Of a stretch of DNA of 64,000 nucleotides, positions 21,993 through 33,087 are shown in pieces (positions within the stretch are counted from its first letter, which is position 1; each line of letters begins with the position of its first letter). Origin of the DNA: Odobenus rosmarus divergens (taxonomy: Eukaryota > Chordata > Mammalia > Carnivora > Odobenidae); NCBI RefSeq assembly GCF_000321225.1, contig NW_004450277.1:2534234-2598233 (forward strand), in the 5' to 3' direction. Both the position numbers and the translations under genes were made by a program. The notes under the pieces are model-generated. The model saw only the letters and a program-made list of their open reading frames with translations, was not told the origin of the DNA and searched no databases.

Positions 21993-23380
21993 CATGCATA
22001 ATATTCTTAACAGAAGTGGATCCTTCAATCCACTCCTGCAGCTTTTTTCCTCAGTGACCTTTAATGGCTGTGTTCAGTGGCCTTGTCTTTTTCTTACCCT
22101 CTTGGTCCACTCTGAGGCTCCCTTCCTCCTGTCTTTTGCGTGTTTCCCCTCCTCTTTCTTTCCCCTAAATGTAGCCAGTCATCAGTTTCAGGCCCCATAT
22201 TTCCAGGTATTTGTTTCTCATTTCTAATTGGACAGCTCAGCATCACATGCATGAAGCCACTTTCCCTCTTTGCTGCCTTTCCTGGAAATGTTCCTGGCGT
22301 TTCCCTCAGTTACCCTGGTTCTTGGCTTCCAAATCGCCTTTCCTTTGGCTCCTTTCTCTCCTTTGGTTTTTACATCTGAGCTGCTGCCAAGACAATTTAG
22401 GTTGGGACACTGTTGGCCAGTCTTCAGTCTTCCCTCCACTTATGTTGATGAGTTTCCATAATTGCCCTTCATCCTGCTCAGACTCCCTGCAAAGTACTGG
22501 AGCTTCTACATTCTGCTTCCATTTTTCTTTCCTCTCTTCTCTCCCACTATTCCTCCCCTCCTCGCAACCTCAGGAGCCCTTTGTCAAGCCAGGCTGGCTC
22601 ATTAACTCTGTCCCCTGAGCCTGTCTGGGGCTTGACTCTTTCCTGGCCATTCCCCTGCCATCCTAAAAAGCCCTTTGGATTCTTGCTGGTGAGGCAGACT
22701 GACACTCAAATAATCCTAACAAAGTGCTGTCTTCCATCTTACATGGAGGAGCCACTGACCCAGTAGAAATATGTCCTTTCTATTCTCAGAGTAGAACTCT
22801 GTGGACCGGACCTCTCCCACACTCTCACGTGATCCCATGTTGCAGTGAGGAGGATTCCGTCCTCCTTCCATAGAAGTCCTGTCTCCAGGCGCACTGGAGG
22901 GCAGGTGAGGGTGGGGGGGAGGAAATGGAAAGTAGGGCCATCCTTACCCATCTCCGGACCCTGTGTTTGACCCTCTGGACATGTGCCTGCCCCTGGACAT
23001 TCTTTTCCCCGTATGTGAATTGTAGTTGGTCTCCTAACTGCATGGCCTCCTAAGCCCCTTCTAATTCTGTAGAAAGTGTGGCCTGCTTTAGGAATCCTCT
23101 GGCATTCACTTGAGAAGCCCCAGGGCTTCAGTAGGACAACTCCTTCCCATCAGGGGAAAGAAGGCTCACAGGGATAGGCTTGGGAAAAGCTTCCTGCTGG
23201 AGGAGCTCTTGGGGAAAAAGAATGCTCATCAGATGCATGCTGGGGGTGTCTGTGGGTACAGGGCAGCAGCCCCCGACCCCTGACCCTGACTTCTTTTCCA
23301 CCCTCTTGTGACCTAGCTAGGTCAGTCTCCCACATGGTCTTAGAAAGTTGGAATAAAGTGACCATGATTCCCTATTCTAG

Positions 23381-23432
23381 GTCAAGACCAGTGTCTTCCG
23401 AGGACTTAAGAGAGAGCCCTCAGTCTCAAAAG
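23381..23432 (+). CDS. EFCAB8: EFCAB8 exon 2 (predicted)
   Basis: A small exon of 52 bases between CCTATTCTAG and GTAAAAAAAC. It supplies the third base of a Gly codon and then 17 codons (SRPVSSEDLRESPQSQK), ending in phase 0. Both ends fit: phase 2 from exon 1 and phase 0 into exon 3. The peptide is Ser/Arg-rich and probably disordered. It is too short to recognise by itself; the case rests on splice sites and phase. Confidence 0.65.
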
Positions 23433-23867
23433 GTAAAAAAACTATTAGAGGTTGGTAAAGGGGAGGGGCGTTCCAGAGCCACCCAGATGTTGCTCATTAG
23501 TTCAGAAGTCTATCAGTTATCAGTCTCTGCATCAGGGTAGCAAACTCAGATATTCGCAAGGCCAGGTAGGTAAGTTACCTGTGCATGGCAGCAGGCTGGT
23601 TTTCCCTTTTAAAACACTATGTTGGCCAAATGCAACAAATCTGAGGCTACCAATTTGCAGTCTCTGGAGGGACTATCCTTAATTTTATCCAGCCAAGTTG
23701 TGGCAGGGGTGGGATAGGCTGTACCAAGCCTAAGATAAGCAGTTAGTGTCTATTGCATGCTTGGGGTGGGGAATAGAGAGATCATTAGTACAAGTTAAAT
23801 AAGATTAAATTAAGATAAACTAAATATGCCCTTGCCTTCAAAGAGCTCACTAGGAGATAAGAGTAAT

Positions 23868-24090
23868 AATAGGAGCTGTCATTTATTGTGTAACTACATT
23901 CTGCTGAGACTGCCAATGTGTTCGGGGGTCATGTAGGTACTACCACAACCCTGCAAGGTGGGTACTGCGGGTCTCTGTTTTGCAGATGAGAAACGTGTGG
24001 CTCAGAGAAGTGATGTGATGTGCCCAAGGTAAATTAGCTTGGAAGTAGGGAGCTAGGCAGAATTCTAACCCAGAGCTCTGGGACTCTACA
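23868..24090 (-). repeat. MIR, antisense
   Basis: 'ACAACCCTGCAAGGTGGGTA', 'TTTTGCAGATGAGAAACGTG' and 'AGAGAAGTGATGTGATGTGC' follow the reverse-complement MIR consensus. Confidence 0.8.
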
Positions 24091-24189
24091 GCTGTGTGTT
24101 TCCCTTGCTGTCTACACGTATGGACAGACATGCACAAGTATCATGCATGCATGGCAGATATGAGCAAAGAGTTCGGGAGCATGGAGTTG

Positions 24190-24730
24190 GCAGGGATGAC
24201 TGTCACCTGAAAGTTAGGGAAAAGCTCCTTGGAGGAGGTGTCATTCGAGCCAGGGTTTGAAGAGTGGGTAGGAGTTCACGTCAAGGGGAGATGGTCTGCA
24301 TTGCCTAGAGGGAACATGTGAGTCAAAGTGGAATGCTTGCTGTGTTTGGGGATGATGGAGAACAGTTGGTGTGCCTGGACCATGGTGTGAGCATTGAAAC
24401 TAGAAAGACAGGTCAGGGCTACAATGAAAAGGACTTTGAATGCCATACTCAGGAGTGGGGGTGGGGGCCGTGGTAGTAGCCTGGAAAGTGTCAGAGCTGG
24501 GGTAAAGTTATAATCAGATTTGTCTTCCAGAAAGGTGATTGATCCCAATGTGGGGAGGTGGAGGGGAAAGGAAGGCCAAACTCTGGTCCCAGTTGGGGGA
24601 CATCCCTATATTTGTCCCAGCACAAGACCAGCGTTTGGGATGGGCCAGGGATGTGGGAGAGCAGGGGTTAGGTATAGGAGGAGGATCATAGTAAGAATCA
24701 GCAGGAGGGACAGTAAGAATGCATAGACGG
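24190..24730 (-). mobile_element. L2 LINE fragment, antisense
   Basis: 'CTTGGAGGAGGTGTCATTCG', 'AAGGACTTTGAATGCCATAC' and 'TTATAATCAGATTTGTCTTC' match the antisense L2 3' region. Non-coding relic. Confidence 0.65.
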
Positions 24731-25797
24731 AGAAGGGAAGAGCCAAAGATGGTGCTGAGATGTCTAATCTGAGGCCTGTGTGGCTGTGGGAGTATTAATT
24801 AGCTCACCTGTTGGGCTCCAGGAAGGCAGGTCTTCACTGTGTTCACTCATGTACCCACAGTGCCTGACACTGTGTATAGTGTCACAATGTGTATAGACCA
24901 CACGTGTATAGACCATGAGGGAATGAACAGAAGTTCACAGGAGGATGAGCATGTTTGCTGGTTTGGTGGGGTCGGGGTGGGGAGAGTGAGCCATCCAACT
25001 TCCTCCACATTGTCTTTGGCTTTTTGAACCAAAGTCTTGAATGCCCAAGACCCAACGCAGTGCATTTCAGTGAGCAACAAACATTCAGTGGTTATCCCAT
25101 GGTCCACTCCTGGCATCCTTTGGGGGAAGCAGCCTTTGATGACCTGAGCCTTTCGTGACCTGAAGCATTGTGTTAAGTGTGTGTAGGGGCTACGGAGAGG
25201 AGGTGTTCATTGTTGATGGCTGGATAGGCTGGATAGGCTGGAGAGGGCAAGATAGGCTATGTGGCGGGCGTGGGGAGACAATGGGAGGAAGAAGCAGAAA
25301 GCCCCTATCAGGGGTGTCTCCAGGAGCTTTGGTGTGTGTGCAGATGATCTGATCTGACCCTGACCCAGGCGGGCGTCTGGGAAGCTCAGGACCAAATCAA
25401 ATTGGCTGGGGAAGATGGAGCTGGATTCCTTGGGGTCTTGAATTCTGAGCACTGAAGATTGAAACAATACCGTTACTGAACGGAAGCACCTTATAAATTG
25501 GAGTCCTGGTCTGTGTAGGTGAGACCTTGTCCGTGTCCGCTACCTCTCTGAGCCTCAGTCACAGCATCTGCAAAAGGGGACCAGTAGTGAACTCCCCAAA
25601 GTCAGGACAGACAGTCTAGATCTTTCTTGGTCTTCCTTGGTCTAAAAGGGTTAAAGATTATTAATTTGCCTCACTGTAACCCTACATACCCTGTCCTCCC
25701 CGCGAAGAGTCTCTATTTCAGTAAGATGTGCTTAGAAATGTTCAGCTCAGGTATCAACCCTCTCACTCCCCGGTTCTTATAGTCCTCTTTGTTTCAG

Positions 25798-25951
25798 GCA
25801 TCCACCCCAGGTGGATTCCAGAAAAGCGAGGAGGTTCTTAGCTCCCCGGCATCATCCATCACCCTTAGCCAACATGAGTCTCAACTGTTTACCCCGCTAC
25901 ACATGGCCAAGATGGAGAAAATGTTTGAGGATGATGTTGACTCGACCAGAG
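25798..25951 (+). CDS. EFCAB8: EFCAB8 exon 3: start of first EF-hand
   Basis: Residues 48-98 plus one base. A Ser-rich lead (ASTPGGFQKSEEVLSS) runs to LHMAKMEKMFEDDVDSTR, the entering helix and loop of the first EF-hand. The loop is degenerate, with no regular D-x-D-x-D/N-G pattern, so strong calcium binding is doubtful. The acceptor is GTTTCAG and the donor is AG|GTAAAG. Confidence 0.9.
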
Positions 25952-26059
25952 GTAAAGCCGCCTTGCAGGCTCTGTTTCTGGTTTCTGCACAGGGTGGGAC
26001 CCATACCTGGGGGTGTGCAGGGTTCAGAATTGACAAGCAGTTTTTCATCCAGTGTCTTT

Positions 26060-26215
26060 AAACTTTTTAAAGTTTTCTGTCATTATATAAATATTGTAAG
26101 CATATAGGAGGCTATTTCATATCTAGAAAAGCAATACCCCTGATCCAAGCTCCCGGATGTAACCACTGTCAGCATTTTAGTATAGTTTCTTCCAAACAAT
26201 TTCATATGTATGGTT
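26060..26215 (-). mobile_element. L1-like fragment
   Basis: AT-rich stretch with 'GTAACCACTGTCAGCATTTT' and 'TTCTTCCAAACAATTTCATA', similar to antisense L1 3' sequence. Weak. Confidence 0.4.
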
Positions 26216-26219
26216 TATT

Positions 26220-26730
26220 ATCTACTGCTGTGTGACAGTGTTCTTGCACATGCAGTGGCGTAAACCACACATTTATTGTCTCACAGTTTCGGTGGGCCAG
26301 GCGTCTGGCCATGGCTCAGCTGGCTCCTCTGCTCAGGGTCTCGCTAGGCCGGGGCTGTGGTATCATCTGGGGCTTGCCGGGGAAAGGATCCACTTCTATG
26401 TCCACTCAGGTTGCTGGCAGGATTCAGTTCTTTGCAGCTGCAGGACTGAAGGCCTGTTTCCTCCTGGCTATTGGCCGGCGACTGCTTTCAGCTCCTGCAG
26501 CTGCCCAAGGTTCCTGGCCATGTGGGACTCACCAACATGGTGGATTCCAAGGCTCAGGGTAGCTGGGGAGATTGCAACTCCAGAAAGATGTGTGCTACGT
26601 CTTATAAGTATGCACTTATGTACACAAAACCCCATACATTCCTATCGCCTCTGCCATATTCTCTTGGTTAGAAGCGAGTCACGGGTTCTGTTCCACTCAA
26701 GAGAAGGGGATCATGGGACAGCATGAACAC
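26220..26730. mobile_element. Ancient LTR-like interspersed repeat, family not assigned
   Basis: 'TATCTACTGCTGTGTGACAG', 'ACATTTATTGTCTCACAGTT' and 'TTCCTGGCCATGTGGGACTC', then 'TTAGAAGCGAGTCACGGGTT', are words of a common mammalian interspersed repeat that I believe is LTR-derived. No viral gene is present. Confidence 0.5.
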
Positions 26731-27604
26731 CGGGAGGCGGACATCCTGGGGCTACCTGAAGTATCTCGGCCACAGATGGCTATGTGTGTTTTCACATGTC
26801 CGTAATTGTACTACGTATGTGACTTCAGACCCTTCTTTTCCTCTGGATGTATAATACCTTAAGGGCTTTTACATATCTTCTGTGGTCTTCCAAACCATCA
26901 TTACTCATGAATGCAAGTGTTATACTGTGGACTAAGCCATTCCCCTATAATTGGATATTTAGGTTTTACTGCGTTTAAAGAACATTGTGAAGAACATCCT
27001 TTGTGCATCAGACTTTTTCTCTCTTTAGAGCTTAATTTTTCTCCTGGGGGTGATACACATAAAGGCAAGTAATAGGAATACTTAAAGGCATCTTTGTTTA
27101 TATCCACTAGACTCCAAGTACCAGCTCTGGGGGCAGAGCTCCTGGCCCCATTAATTTGAGTTTTACAGCCATACTGTGATGTGGACAGGAAAGGATAAGA
27201 AATCTCCAGCTCACAGATGAACAAAGTGAGGGCAGGGACGGTTGGCATGTGCCTGACCCAGAGATGAGATGGCTCCTAACTAGAGTGATTTATTTGGTGT
27301 CGGTGTTTGGCAGCTGGGTCTTGGAGGACCTTGAGTGTGCCAATTTTGACCACGATTTTTATGGTGTTTGTGTTTGAGTAGGCAGTGTATTTAGGCGGTT
27401 CAAAAGTCAAAAAGTACTTTGCCCGTGATACTTTTTTGGCATACAGAGAAAATGTCTTCTTCAGGCCAGACCCGAGCTGCCCAGTTCCACTCCTTCAAGC
27501 ATTGCCTTCTTTCAGTCTCCTGTGACCTGGAGAAGCTCAGAAGCGATGTGGTCACTTCCCCCTTTGGTATGCAGTGGCAACCTGTCGTCCATGCTGTTCT
27601 ACGC

Positions 27605-27740
27605 CTCGTTTTCTTTCCTTCAGCTTTATTGAGCTATAATTGACAAGTAAATTTGTAGCATATTTGAAGCATACACCATGCTGATTTGATATCCATATAC
27701 ATCGAGAAAGGATCCATCCGCACAATTGTCTACTCCTGCT
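27605..27740 (-). mobile_element. L1 3' fragment, antisense
   Basis: 'CAGCTTTATTGAGCTATAAT', 'ACCATGCTGATTTGATATCC' and 'GATCCATCCGCACAATTGTC' are L1M 3' landmarks. Confidence 0.7.
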
Positions 27741-27972
27741 TTTAAGAAAAATAATTTTATCAAGTTTCCCCTTTTGCTTTTTACCTAATACGTCTTGACG
27801 TCTTTTCATATCAATGTAAAAAGAGTTTCCTCGTTAAGAAAAAAAAAGGAAAAAAAAAAACTGGCCAGGTTTTAAATGGAGGAAAGGAAAATTCACCTTT
27901 CGTTGATACAGGGTAAAGAAAAATAGGTTCATTTTTCTCTTTCAAAAGTCTTTTAAAGAGGTGGGTCATGGG

Positions 27973-28160
27973 GGCGCCTGGGTGGTGGAGTTGGTTAAAC
28001 ATTCAGCTCTTGATTTCGGCTCAGGTCGTGATCTCAGGGTTGTGGGATAGAGCCCCACATCGGGCTCTGCGCTCAGCCGGATTCTCCCCCTCAGTCTGCT
28101 CCTCCTGCTTGTGCTCTTTCTCTCTCTCTCTCTAAAATCAGTCAATCAATCAATCAATCA
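27973..28160 (+). repeat. Can-SINE, sense
   Basis: Head GGGCGCCTGGGTGGTGGAG, body 'CTCAGGTCGTGATCTCAGGG', then CTCTCTCTCTCT and a (TCAA)n tail in place of a plain A-tail. Confidence 0.85.
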
Positions 28161-28341
28161 GTCATGAATATGGGTTCCATAGCATTTCTTGGGAACCCTG
28201 ACCTGACCATCAGTGCCTGTCTTGGAGGGAAAAGGGGAGATGCCAGGGTTCTCCTGTCTATTCTACAAGTTCCCTTTCGGGGCCTTAGTTTTTTTATTTG
28301 TTGATTGGAGGTCTTTGAGGAGGGTCTGTGGTTCTTTGTGT

Positions 28342-28447
28342 TTTTTTTTTTTAAAGATTTTATTTTTAAGTGATCTCCACATCCAACATGGGGCTCTTAC
28401 AACCCGGAGATCAAGCATGTTCCACCGGCTGAGCCAGCCAGGCGCCC
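28342..28447 (-). repeat. Short tRNA-SINE variant, antisense
   Basis: About 106 bases: a T-run, 'AAAGATTTTATTTTTAAGTG', then a compact body to GAGCCAGCCAGGCGCCC. It lacks the purine-rich GAGAG block, so it is the short (head plus tail) form, like the copy at 59465. Confidence 0.8.
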
Positions 28448-28460
28448 TGAGGGTCTCTGG

Positions 28461-28461
28461 T

Positions 28462-28525
<64 letters not shown>

Positions 28526-28659
28526 TTCTTTCTTTCTTTCTTTCTTTCTCATTCTTCCTTTCCTTCCTTTCCTTCCTTCCTTTCCTTCCTTCCTTCCTTT
28601 CCTTCCTTCCTTTCCTTCCTTCCTTTCCTTCCTTTTTTCTTTCCTTCTTTCTTTCTTTT

Positions 28660-28727
<68 letters not shown>
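28461..28727. repeat. (CTTT)n/(CCTT)n polypyrimidine microsatellite
   Basis: About 267 bases of nearly pure pyrimidine: (TTTC)n, then a (CCTT)n centre, then (TTTC)n again. It joins directly to the reversed A-tail of the SINE at 28728, so it most likely grew from that tail. Confidence 0.95.
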
Positions 28728-28923
28728 ATTTATTTATTTATTTGAGAGAGCACAAAAGAGCGCAGGGGGGCAGGGGCAGATGGAGAGGGAGAGAAACAGT
28801 CCTAAGCAGACTCTGCGCTGAGTGCAGAGCTGGACGCGGGGTTCGATCTCCCGACCCTGAGATCACAACCTGAGCCGAAACCAAGAGTTGGACGCTCCAC
28901 CAACTATGCCATCCAGGTGCCCC
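28728..28923 (-). repeat. Can-SINE, antisense
   Basis: (ATTT)n, 'GAGAGGGAGAGAAACAGTCC' and GCCATCCAGGTGCCCC. The flank GGGTCTGTGG at 28925 copies the word found before the T-tract. Confidence 0.9.
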
Positions 28924-29607
28924 TGGGTCTGTGGTTTTTAGGGGGGATGCCTGTGCCTCTCCTGGGAGGTCTTAAAAGTGTCTGTGTGCCCCTGGCCCCC
29001 GCCTCCAGGCCTGCCTGGGGGCGCTTGCAGGCTGCTGGGGTGGGGATCAAGGGAGAGCCACTGAGCTGGGGGCCCTGCAGCCCCAAGCCTGCGAGCCAGT
29101 GTGGCACCGACCTTCCGCACAGGTGCTCCCGAGGGGACGTGGGGGGTGCACATGCTGAGTGTGCTCCCACTTTCGCCAGCTGACATTTCATCAAGCACTG
29201 CTGGGCAGGGTAAGAATCAGCCTTGGTACAGAGCTTCATGGGTTACCCAGCCCTCTCTGTCAGATTTGATTCTGTTGTCATGATGCCCTGTGGCTTTGTG
29301 ACTTTACGTAGAAGGGGCCAGACACTAACGACAGGCCCAAATGCAGTGACCCGGGTGCCCTGACAAGGAAACTGTGCTCTGTGGGCACCCCACACTGAGT
29401 GTAGCACTTCAGATCCAAAGTAAATGAAAGAAGGCCCCTTCTGGGAGAGCCAGGGGCATGACCATGCAGTGCTTGTGCTTGGTGACTGTGCCCTAGGAGT
29501 GCAAGCACTGTGGGACACACACATACCCCTCCACCCCCCTCCCCAAATGGCAGAGAGGAGGCTAGGAAACATTTTCTTCTTAAATATTTTAAATATTGCA
29601 TTTATTT

Positions 29608-29830
29608 AAAAATGCTTATAGGGGTGCCTGGGTGGCTCAGTTGGTTAAGCGACTACCTTCGGCTCAGGTCATGATCCTGGAGTCCTGGGATAGAGTCCCA
29701 CATCTGGCTCCCTGCTCAGCGGGGAGTCTTCCTCTCCCCCCTCTCATGTGCTCTCTCTCTCTCTCATTCTCACTCTCTCAAATAAATAAATAAAATCTTT
29801 AAAAAAAATAAAAAATAAAAAATGCTTATA
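29608..29830 (+). repeat. Can-SINE, sense, with target-site duplication
   Basis: The body at 29621-29817 runs from GGGGTGCCTGGGTGGCTCAG to AAATAAATAAATAAAATC. AAAAATGCTTATA is repeated on both sides. Confidence 0.93.
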
Positions 29831-30188
29831 AGTATATAAAAAAAATAGATACAAACAGTCCATAATCCTACATTTTACCTTTACAAAGAAAGAGAAAGGT
29901 GAAGTGGGAGTTTCCCAGGAGAAGGTGGGGAGGGCAGAGGAAAGGTGCAGGGGTGTTGGGTGCTGGGAGGAGGAGGGATGTCCTGGGACAAGGCTGGGAG
30001 GGAGGCAGCCACAGAGGATGTGGGTGCACTCGGGTCAGGAGGGGCCCTGAGCCCCAGCAGCGGGTCTGACAGGGAGGTGACATATCTAGAGCTGCTGGAG
30101 AAAGGTAAGTGTCTTGGCCAGGAGGGGGATTGGCTCCTCACGTGACCGCCCTACAGAGGGTAGTGGACATTATAATGGAGATGAGGGA

Positions 30189-30415
30189 AGGCTTCGGGTT
30201 TCATTCTTTTTTTTTTTAAGATTTTTATTTATTGAGAGAGAGAGAATGGTAGGGAGAGAGCATGAGAGGGAAGAAGGTCAGAGGGAGAAGCAGACTCCCT
30301 GCTGAGCAGGGAGCCCGATGCGGGACTCAATCCCGGCACTCCAGGATCATGACCTGAGCCGAAGGCAGTCGCTTAACCAACTGAGCCACCCAGGCACCCC
30401 AGGCTTCAGGTTTCA
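30189..30415 (-). repeat. Can-SINE, antisense, with target-site duplication
   Basis: Arctoid-type body at 30204-30400. The flanks AGGCTTCGGGTTTCA (30189-30203) and AGGCTTCAGGTTTCA (30401-30415) differ at one base. Confidence 0.93.
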
Positions 30416-30530
30416 AATCCTCCCGGTACCATTGTGTGTTCTTGGGCAAACCCCGAACCTCTCCGTACCTCTGTGTCCTCATCTGTAAGATGGGGAGAAT
30501 GACAGTACCTGTCTTCTAGGACCACAGGAT
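30415..30530 (+). repeat. MIR fragment cut by a SINE
   Basis: 'GTGTTCTTGGGCAAACCCCG' and 'GTCCTCATCTGTAAGATGGG' follow the MIR core. The Can-SINE at 30535 interrupts its 3' part. Confidence 0.75.
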
Positions 30531-30737
30531 TCTTTTTTTTTTTTTTTAAGATTTTATTTATTTATTTGACACAGAGCGTGCACAAGCAGCGGGAGTGGAA
30601 GGCAGAGGCAGAGGCAGAAGCAGGCTCCCCGCTGAGCAGGAAGCGAGTATGGGATCATGACCTGAGCCAAAGGCAGACTTAAGCTTAACTGCTTAACCAA
30701 CTGAGCCACCCAGGTGCCCCTGGACCACAGGATTCTT
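30519..30737 (-). repeat. Can-SINE, antisense, with target-site duplication
   Basis: Body at 30535-30720. GGACCACAGGATTCTT is duplicated perfectly (30519-30534 and 30722-30737). Confidence 0.93.
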
Positions 30738-30852
30738 GTGAGGTTTCAGGAGGGAGGGCACTGGAAACCCCCCTCAGGTCTTCAGCCTGGCTGGAGGTGA
30801 TGCCATTAGCAGAGATGGCGAACACAGGAAAGGCCAACATATAGTGGAATAG

Positions 30853-31056
30853 AGATAATAAACCAGGGCACCTCAGTCGGTTAAGCGTCTGCCTTTGGCT
30901 CAGATCATGATCCCAGGGTCCTGGGATCGGGTCCCACATAGGGCTCCCTGCTCAGCGGGGAGCCTGCTTTTCCCTCTCCCTCTGCCTGCCACTCCCCCTG
31001 CTTGTGCTCTCTCTCTCTCAAATAAATAAAATCTTTAAAAAAAAAGATAATAAACC
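30853..31056 (+). repeat. Can-SINE, sense, with a deletion in the A-box
   Basis: The head reads AGGGCACCTCAGTCGGTTAA, lacking GGGTGGCT, so its internal promoter is damaged. AGATAATAAACC flanks it on both sides (30853-30864 and 31045-31056). Confidence 0.9.
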
Positions 31057-31069
31057 GGATTTTAAGCAT

Positions 31070-31320
31070 GCTGAGTTGAAGGGACCAGGGGAACACTTGG
31101 GAACAGTCAGAGACAAGGGAGACATGTTCTCTCCTGAGATGCAGAGATGGGTGAATAGGTGAGGTCACTCAAGGAGAGCGTCAGAAAAGCAAGGGAACAG
31201 TGATGAGAAGAGCTGAGGCACATGCTGAATGACAGGGCAGGGCAGGCAACGGAGCCTGGAGGAGACCAGAGTGACCAGTGGGGTCGCTTCCTGAAGGCAG
31301 GAGGCCTCGAAGGCAAGGAA
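31070..31320 (-). mobile_element. L2 fragment, antisense
   Basis: 'GGTGAGGTCACTCAAGGAGA' and neighbouring words fit the antisense L2 body. Diverged. Confidence 0.45.
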
Positions 31321-31571
31321 GGGCACCATCAGGTGTGGGCCGCGGTCTCTGGTGGCTGAGGAGAGTGGGTGGGCACATGTCAGGGAGTGGTGGGCAGAGG
31401 GGGTGTCCAGTGCTGGGTGCTGGAGGGAACGTGCCAGCAGGGTGCACGCAGAAGAGAGGAGGATGGGAGTGAGGCTGGACCTCCCTGAGGAAAGGGCCCA
31501 GGACCACCCAGGCTGGGGAGCGTTGGCTGTCAGAACACCCCCCTTGTCTTCTGAGCTGGAAGGGGTGACAG

Positions 31572-31715
31572 TCACAGGTTGTGAGATCGAGCCCCACATT
31601 GAGCTCTGTGCTGGGTGTGGAACCTGTCCAAGAACCTGTCTCTTCCTCTCCCTCTGCATACCCCTTCTCCCGCTCGGGTTTCCTCTCTCTCTCTCTCTCA
31701 AAAAAAAAAAAAAAT
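31572..31715 (+). repeat. Can-SINE, sense, 5'-truncated
   Basis: Starts inside the B-box region ('GGTTGTGAGATCGAGCCCCA') and runs to TCTCTCTCTCTC and A14. The head is absent. Confidence 0.85.
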
Positions 31716-31789
31716 GTAGAGCTGGCTAAGCTCAGAGGTGCTGGGAAAGGCGGTTAGAGTTTGCCCTGAGTGCAATTCAGAAGTAAAAT

Positions 31790-31985
31790 AATATGCATGT
31801 TTACACTGAGGTATCATTTACTTCCCACAAAATGCACAGGTTTGGGGGTCCAGCTCACAGCATGTTTCATCTGCATGCATTCATGTAACCAGCACCCAGA
31901 TCAAGTTATAGAACATTTCCTGTCCCCCAGAAAGTGTCCTCCTGCCTGATCCTGGTGGTGACCCCCTCCCTAAGGAAGTGATATT
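31790..31985 (-). mobile_element. L1 3' fragment, antisense
   Basis: 'ACTGAGGTATCATTTACTTC', 'TAACCAGCACCCAGATCAAG' and 'GAACATTTCCTGTCCCCCAG' match old L1 3' sequence. Confidence 0.65.
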
Positions 31986-32489
31986 TTCACATGTAGGTTT
32001 TTTGAGTGATTAATTAACCATTTGGCTTGAGGTGGATGAGAGGGGAAGGGGGCCCTGCCTGGACCCCACAGTGTATGTTTCCTTTCCCAAATACCTTTGT
32101 GTCTGTTCTCTTTTCTTGTTTTCAAAAAACTGTTTGGTGAACCGTTGATGAGAAGTGTTTTGACCTAACATGGTGCTGAACAATCACAGGCTTCCTAGAC
32201 ACCTGTGTAAGGAGCAGGTTGTTTCCTCTAGTGCTCTCCCTCTCCAGAGGGCTTTGTTCATTCAACGCTGCACAAAGGCTCTTTGGCTCCTGGCTCCCTC
32301 CCAAAGGGAAGGCTCCGTGTCATGGACTGACATCCAACTCATACATGGAAGGACCAGGTTGCCGGGGGCAGCCTTGGGTGCCGCCCCGTGACCTTGAGCG
32401 CATGACCTCACCTCTGTGCCCCACGGTTTCCTCACGAGTCCCTCTCATTAACTGGTCAGTGGGAACACAGAGAAGCTCCCGATATCATC

Positions 32490-32800
32490 GCGTCCACATC
32501 CTAGTGCCAACAGCAGTACTCGGGGAGCAAGCGTGTGCCGTGTGCCAAGGACCCAGTCCCGGAGGGCACAGGCTCACCCTGCACTTGCAGAGCTCACGGG
32601 CTAGAGCTGGGAGGCAGAAGTTCAGGGGCGACAGTGGAGCCGGGTGTCGGGGGTAGGAGGCCTCCCTAGATAGTCCCTAGGGAAGGCTTCCCTGTGGAGG
32701 GGACCAGATGGTGCAAAGGCCTTGAGGTGGGAGTATGCTCGGTGGTGTGAGAAACAGCGTGGGGACATTATGGCTGGAACCGGGAACGAAGTGGGGGATG
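32490..32800 (-). mobile_element. L2 fragment, antisense
   Basis: 'AGAGCTCACGGGCTAGAGCT', 'GGAAGGCTTCCCTGTGGAGG' and 'GTGCAAAGGCCTTGAGGTGG' follow the antisense L2 3' end. Confidence 0.7.
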
Positions 32801-33087
32801 GCGGGGGGAGGTGAGGTCTGAGCAGAGCCAGAAAATATGCAGCCTTCGGACTGTGGCGAGGAGTCCAGATATTTGGAGGGGACTTTAGAAGCACTTTTTA
32901 TAGACTGTGATTATAAAAAACAAAAAAAAATCCAGTTGGGGATATTGGCCCATCGACAGACAGATTCCCTCATAGTCACAAAACCCAGCATGGGGAGAGT
33001 ATTTTATCCCTGCCCTCTGCTCTTCTCCCCTCCTCAACCTTCCCTCAAGCCAAAGTTAGCCTTTTAATTGCCTTCATTTTTAAAATT

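Larger units (their letters stand above)
19373..23380 (+). other. EFCAB8: EFCAB8 intron 1
   Basis: About 4 kb including a 280-base assembly gap (20209-20488). It holds Can-SINEs at 19764-19937, 20022-20208 (cut by the gap), 20945-21344 (nested pair) and 21800-21992. L1 fragments lie at about 21420-21560 and 21650-21800. The stretch 22000-23340 is pyrimidine-rich and unassigned. The acceptor is CCCTATTCTAG. Confidence 0.7.
23433..25797 (+). other. EFCAB8: EFCAB8 intron 2
   Basis: About 2.4 kb. It holds a MIR (about 23868-24090), an L2 (about 24190-24730), an L2 end fragment (about 24790-24870), a short repeat of GGATAGGCT (25218-25258) and a MIR trace (25530-25590). No SINE is present. The acceptor is CTCTTTGTTTCAG. 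Confidence 0.75.

Noticed and set aside
28213..28821. 202-codon Phe/Leu/Ser-rich open frame
   Set aside because: It is the translation of the (CTTT)n microsatellite and a SINE, not a gene.
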